A stretch of DNA of 64,000 nt, from positions 1 through 64,000 of the forward strand of contig CALKWU010000216.1 in assembly GCA_938004015.1 (NCBI GenBank). Reading direction: 5' to 3'. The notes below the pieces were generated by a model that had not been told where the DNA came from, searched no databases, and saw only the letters and a program-made list of their open reading frames with translations. Numbering within the stretch: position 1 is the first letter of the stretch; every line of letters starts with the position of its first letter. Position numbers and translations under genes: made by a program. This document shows positions 60,880 through 64,000 of the stretch, piece after piece. Origin of the DNA: an uncultured Oceanobacillus sp. Lineage in GTDB: Bacteria > Bacillota > Bacilli > Bacillales > Amphibacillaceae.

Positions 60880-61164
60880 TTATTTTTCTTCTTCATCCGC
60901 CAATGTTTGCAACATTTCTTCCACCATTGCCCATTCCTCATCCGATTCGATCGGGAAAAGGGAAAGATCTTCATCTTCATCGCCTTTTTCTTCATAGCGG
61001 AACGCATACACTTCCACTTCTTCACTGTCCGCTTGTTCAACCGGGACAACGGCGATGTACGATTGGTTCGTTTCGTCCACATCAAAGGTGAACAATACCT
61101 CAAACAAATGCTCCACTCCATCGTCATCCGGGATGATGATGCGTTCTCTTTCTTCCAGTGCCAT
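60880..61164 (-). CDS. yrzB: YrzB, DUF1292 family protein
   Basis: 94 residues, strongly acidic and soluble. Typical DUF1292 wording: ERIIIPDDDGVEHLFEVLFTFD (key I, I, P, D, D, G, E, F, E, V, L, F) and YVAVVP-like SYIAVVPVEQ, then VEVYAFRYEE and IESDEEWAMVEEM. It follows ruvX by 19 bases with AGGCGAGGTGACCTC before the ATG. Function unknown. Confidence 0.9.
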   Translation of the reverse strand: MALEERERIIIPDDDGVEHLFEVLFTFDVDETNQSYIAVVPVEQADSEEVEVYAFRYEEKGDEDEDLSLFPIESDEEWAMVEEMLQTLADEEEK

Positions 61165-61183
61165 GAGGTCACCTCGCCTCTAT

Positions 61184-61597
61184 TTATTTTTGATCCAAAT
61201 AGCTTTGTAAAATCATCATTGCAGCCATTTTATCAATGACTTTTTTCCGCTTTTTCCTACTGACATCCGCTTGCAACAATACTCTTTCCGCCATAGCCGT
61301 CGTCAACCGTTCATCCCATAGAACATAAGGGATTTGAAATGTCTTTTCAAAGTGCTCGGCAAAACGTTTGGAAGCTTCTCCCCGTTCGCCGATCGAACCA
61401 TTCATATTTTTCGGAAGTCCAATGATAGCTTTTCCAACTTCATGGGTTTCTATAATTTTTTTCAGTTCCTGATCGGCAGAATGGAGGTCATTTTCATCCC
61501 AATGAATCGTCGTCAATCCTTGAGCGGTGATTCCCAATTCATCACTTACAGCCACACCGATTGTTTTCGAGCCGACATCCAATCCTATTAGTTTCAT
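61184..61597 (-). CDS. ruvX: Holliday junction resolvase-like protein RuvX (YqgF/YrrK)
   Basis: 137 residues, RNase H-like fold. N-terminal GLDVGSKTIGVAVSDELG holds the first catalytic aspartate, IIGLPKNMNGSIGERGE the middle block, and LWDERLTTAMAERVL the second acidic site. It is implicated in 16S rRNA 5' processing and possibly junction resolution. Its ATG directly follows the ireB stop codon, with AGGAAG overlapping the ireB end. Confidence 0.95.
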   Translation of the reverse strand: MKLIGLDVGSKTIGVAVSDELGITAQGLTTIHWDENDLHSADQELKKIIETHEVGKAIIGLPKNMNGSIGERGEASKRFAEHFEKTFQIPYVLWDERLTTAMAERVLLQADVSRKKRKKVIDKMAAMMILQSYLDQK

Positions 61598-61864
61598 TTA
61601 TTGCTTCCTATTTTCATGCAAATAAAATTTGACCAATTCTTCAATCACTTCGTCTCGTTCCACTTTACGGATCAAATTTCTTGCATCGTTATGTCTTGGG
61701 ATATAAGCAGGGTCACCAGATAGTAGATAGCCTACAATTTGATTGATCGGATTATAGCCTTTTTCCTGTAACGCTTCATGCACCGTATATAGAATGGTCT
61801 TGATATCGTGCTCATCAGGCTCCTCTGAAAAATTGAATTTCATCGTCTTATCAATTGAACTCAT
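61598..61864 (-). CDS. IreB family regulatory phosphoprotein (YrzL)
   Basis: 88 residues. Family members are substrates of the Ser/Thr kinase IreK/PrkC and affect cell-wall stress tolerance. The phosphoacceptor region is at the N terminus ([14 protein letters not shown]). [28 protein letters not shown]-like wording appears as [20 protein letters not shown] and [30 protein letters not shown] precedes the ATG. First gene of the ireB-ruvX-yrzB operon downstream of alaS. Confidence 0.94.
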   Translation of the reverse strand: [88 protein letters not shown]

Positions 61865-61909
61865 TGTGACACCTCATTCCAAGTTTTCGAAGCACTCGTT
61901 TATAGAATC

Positions 61910-61938
61910 ATTATAACCCTTTCAATCAATTGTTACAA
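61910..61938 (-). promoter_or_regulatory. Sigma-A promoter of ireB-ruvX-yrzB
   Basis: On the minus strand, TTGTAA (complement of 61933..61938), a 17-base spacer and a perfect TATAAT (complement of 61910..61915), directly after the alaS stop. Confidence 0.7.
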
Positions 61939-61939
61939 A

Positions 61940-64000
61940 TTACTTACCAATTATTTCCGTTACATGGTGTTTGACAGAGTCGAGCGCTTCTTTGAGTTTG
62001 GATGGATCGTTACCACCGGCCTGGGCCATGTCCGGTCGTCCTCCACCGCCACCACCACATATGGTTGCTGCTTCTTTGATGAGTTTACCAGCATGCAATC
62101 CTTTTTCGACAAGATCGTTGGAAACTCCTGCTGCAAACTGGACTTTCCCATTATTTTCAGCAGCAAGCAAAATAACGGCAGAATCAAGTTTATGCTTCAA
62201 ATCATCGACCATATTCCGCAGTTGGTTCATATCTTTTGCATCGACATGTTGACTTAATACAGGGATTCCCGAGACGTTTTCAACTTGGTCTGTCAATGTC
62301 GCTGCTTCGACATTGGCGAGTTTCGCACTTAACGAATCATTTTCTTTTTCCAACTGTTTCAATTCTTGCTGCAAATGTTGGATTTTTTCAATAATCTGTT
62401 TATCTTCATTCGCTTTTACAAGTCCTTGCAATTGTTTCAGAATGGTCATTTTCCCGGATAAATATTCGTAAGCTTTTTTGCTCGTGACCGCTTCAACCCG
62501 CCGTGTCCCCGCTCCGATACCGCCCTCGGAAACAATTTTGAATAGACCGATTTCCGATGTGTTCCGCACGTGGCAACCACCACAAAGTTCAATGCTGTAA
62601 TCGCCTATTTGCACGACTCGGACGATGTCTCCATACTTTTCACCAAATAGGGCCATTGCACCCATATCTTTCGCTTCTTCCAACGGTTTGTAATCGATGG
62701 CGAGATCAATAGATTCCCAAATTTTTTCATTGACGATCGTTTCGATTTTTTCGAGTTCTTCATAGGTCACAGCGGCAAAATGGGTAAAGTCAAAACGCAG
62801 TCGATCCGGTGTGACAAGCGAACCTGCCTGGTTGACGTGTGTACCGAGTACATCTTTCAACGCTTGATGCAACAAGTGGGTAGCTGTATGATTTTTGATG
62901 ATTCCATTACGGAATTCATTTTCCACGATCGCCCGGACTTGATCGCCTTTTTTCAATGTACCGTTTTTCACAGTAACACGATGGATGTGCAGTCCTTGTG
63001 GCGACTTTTGCACGTCTTCCACATATGCGGAAGCGTCTGCTGTATAGATCCAGCCTTTATCGGCAATTTGTCCCCCACTTTCCGCGTAGAATGGCGTTTC
63101 CGATAAAAAGAGCATCACTTCTTCATCTGTTCCAGCCGCTTCCACTTGTTGATTTCCTGAAACGATTGCTGTAATCTCCGAATTTGTTTCCAACGTTTCA
63201 TACCCGATGAATTCACTATCTACATCAATTTCACTTAGTGCCGTATCTTGGACTTGCATGGAATCGACATTTTGTCTTGCACTTCTCGCCCGTTCCCTTT
63301 GCTTTTCCATTTCTTTTTCAAAGCCTTCTTCATCAATCGTGAAACCGTACTCTTCGACATATTCCGCTGTCAATTCTTTTGGAAAACCGTACGTATCGTA
63401 TAGTTTGAAGACAGCTTCTCCAGGGAAAATTTTATTTCCGGCTGCTTCTTCCCTCTTGATGATCGAAGTCAAAATGTCCAATCCGTCATTCAACGTTTCA
63501 TGGAATCGTTCTTCTTCGACATGGATGATTTTAGCGATACGATCTTTTTGATCGCTCACTTGGGGATAATGATCTTCCATAATTTCTCCGACGGTTTCCA
63601 CCAGTTCATGTAAAAACGGACGATCCAGTCCGATATCTTTGGAAAAACGGATCGCTCTCCGGATCAAGCGTCGTAAAACGTAGCCTCTTCCTTCATTGGA
63701 TGGCAAGGCTCCGTCGCCGATTGCAAAACTTACAGTGCGGATATGGTCGGCGATCACTTTGAAGGCAATCGTCTGTTTCTTATTTTGACCGTACTTCACG
63801 CCGGATATTTTTTCCGTTTTTTCAATGATCGGCATGAACAAATCCGTTTCAAAATTCGTCGGCACATCTTGAATGATCGACATGATCCGTTCCAAGCCCA
63901 TTCCTGTATCGATATTCTTCTTTGGCAGTGGCGTGTACGTCCCATCCGCATTATGGTTGAACTGGGAAAACACCAAATTCCAAATTTCCAAATACCGGCT
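61940..64000 (-). CDS. alaS: Alanyl-tRNA synthetase, 3' part (gene runs off the window)
   Basis: The last 686 or so codons of alaS; the N terminus, with most of the catalytic class II core, lies beyond position 64000. Visible parts: RYLEIWNLVFSQFN and GMGLERI of the aminoacylation domain, the tRNA-recognition helices, and the editing domain with zinc-ligand motifs HTATHLLHQAL and CGGCHVRNTSEIG. A C-terminal coiled coil (about 100 residues) and the C-Ala domain with a glycine run (CGGGGGGRPDMAQAGG) follow. The open frame reaches the window edge in phase, so the first ATG-like codon inside is not the start. Confidence 0.97.
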   Translation of the reverse strand, partial: SRYLEIWNLVFSQFNHNADGTYTPLPKKNIDTGMGLERIMSIIQDVPTNFETDLFMPIIEKTEKISGVKYGQNKKQTIAFKVIADHIRTVSFAIGDGALPSNEGRGYVLRRLIRRAIRFSKDIGLDRPFLHELVETVGEIMEDHYPQVSDQKDRIAKIIHVEEERFHETLNDGLDILTSIIKREEAAGNKIFPGEAVFKLYDTYGFPKELTAEYVEEYGFTIDEEGFEKEMEKQRERARSARQNVDSMQVQDTALSEIDVDSEFIGYETLETNSEITAIVSGNQQVEAAGTDEEVMLFLSETPFYAESGGQIADKGWIYTADASAYVEDVQKSPQGLHIHRVTVKNGTLKKGDQVRAIVENEFRNGIIKNHTATHLLHQALKDVLGTHVNQAGSLVTPDRLRFDFTHFAAVTYEELEKIETIVNEKIWESIDLAIDYKPLEEAKDMGAMALFGEKYGDIVRVVQIGDYSIELCGGCHVRNTSEIGLFKIVSEGGIGAGTRRVEAVTSKKAYEYLSGKMTILKQLQGLVKANEDKQIIEKIQHLQQELKQLEKENDSLSAKLANVEAATLTDQVENVSGIPVLSQHVDAKDMNQLRNMVDDLKHKLDSAVILLAAENNGKVQFAAGVSNDLVEKGLHAGKLIKEAATICGGGGGGRPDMAQAGGNDPSKLKEALDSVKHHVTEIIGK

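Noticed and set aside
60774..61172. A 132-codon minus-strand ORF rich in M, K and R overlapping yrzB
   Set aside because: It is a shifted-frame shadow of yrzB, whose own frame has the DUF1292 pattern and a ribosome site.
1..64000. CRISPR arrays, insertion sequences, prophage or toxin-antitoxin genes
   Set aside because: No regularly spaced repeats, transposase motifs or phage genes were seen; the window is conserved core chromosome.

Overview
This window looks like a chromosomal core segment of a low-GC, endospore-forming Bacillaceae bacterium. The evidence is spoIIP, gpr, sigK, sda, yqfC-yqfD, comEA-EB-EC and glyQS, in an order that closely follows the Bacillus subtilis block running from alaS and yrrM down to sigA, nfo and yqfZ. 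No IS element, prophage, CRISPR array, rRNA or tRNA gene was found. Almost every gene lies on the minus strand. The plus-strand exceptions are a yqfZ-like gene, a yqfT-like gene, rpsT, yqzM, sda and sigK.

Layout from left to right (the minus-strand genes are transcribed right to left). 1-3.7 kb: a Na/Pi transporter, an NfeD-type membrane protein and small yqfZ/yqfX/yqfT-like genes. 3.7-13.9 kb: nfo, the RNA helicase cshB, a Nif3-family gene, trmK, cccA, an unknown membrane protein, sigA, dnaG, the PPDK-regulatory kinase and ccpN. 14-24.9 kb: glyQS behind a T-box, recO, yqzL, era, dgkA, ybeY, pgpH, phoH, yqfD and yqfC. 25-29.8 kb: a structured repeat, the yqeZ-floA-yqfB membrane-domain operon, a decayed yqeY, rpsU and deoC. 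29.9-39.2 kb: the HrcA-CIRCE heat-shock operon (hrcA-grpE-dnaK-dnaJ-prmA-rsmE-mtaB) with hemW before it. 39.2-45.7 kb: lepA, yqxA, spoIIP, gpr, rpsT, holA and yqzM. 45.8-54.6 kb: comEC-comEB-comEA, then yqeM-rsfS-yqeK-nadD-yhbY-aroE-yqeH-yqeG. 54.6-56 kb: a DnaA-box cluster, sda and an uninterrupted sigK. 56-64 kb: mtnN, yrrS, greA, udk, trmR, mltG, yrzB, ruvX, ireB and the 3' part of alaS.

The genes cover replication and repair (dnaG, holA, recO, nfo, ruvX), core transcription (sigA, greA), ribosome assembly and tRNA modification, aminoacylation, protein folding, envelope biology, DNA uptake and sporulation. Regulatory signals can be read directly. They include CIRCE at hrcA, a T-box at glyQS, a sigma-W-like promoter at yqeZ, sporulation-type promoters at gpr, sigK and yqfC, and DnaA boxes at sda.

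I found no clearly new multi-gene system. The most interesting items are four: a degraded yqeY at its conserved locus; a 172-bp folded repeat that seems to sit inside the loop of a transcription terminator; the sda/DnaA-box region with an overlooked 46-codon gene; and several losses from the usual gene order (yqxD, cdd, trhP1-trhP2, pbpI and mccAB, zur and ispG). Gene identities rest on recognising protein motifs and synteny by eye; no database search was run.
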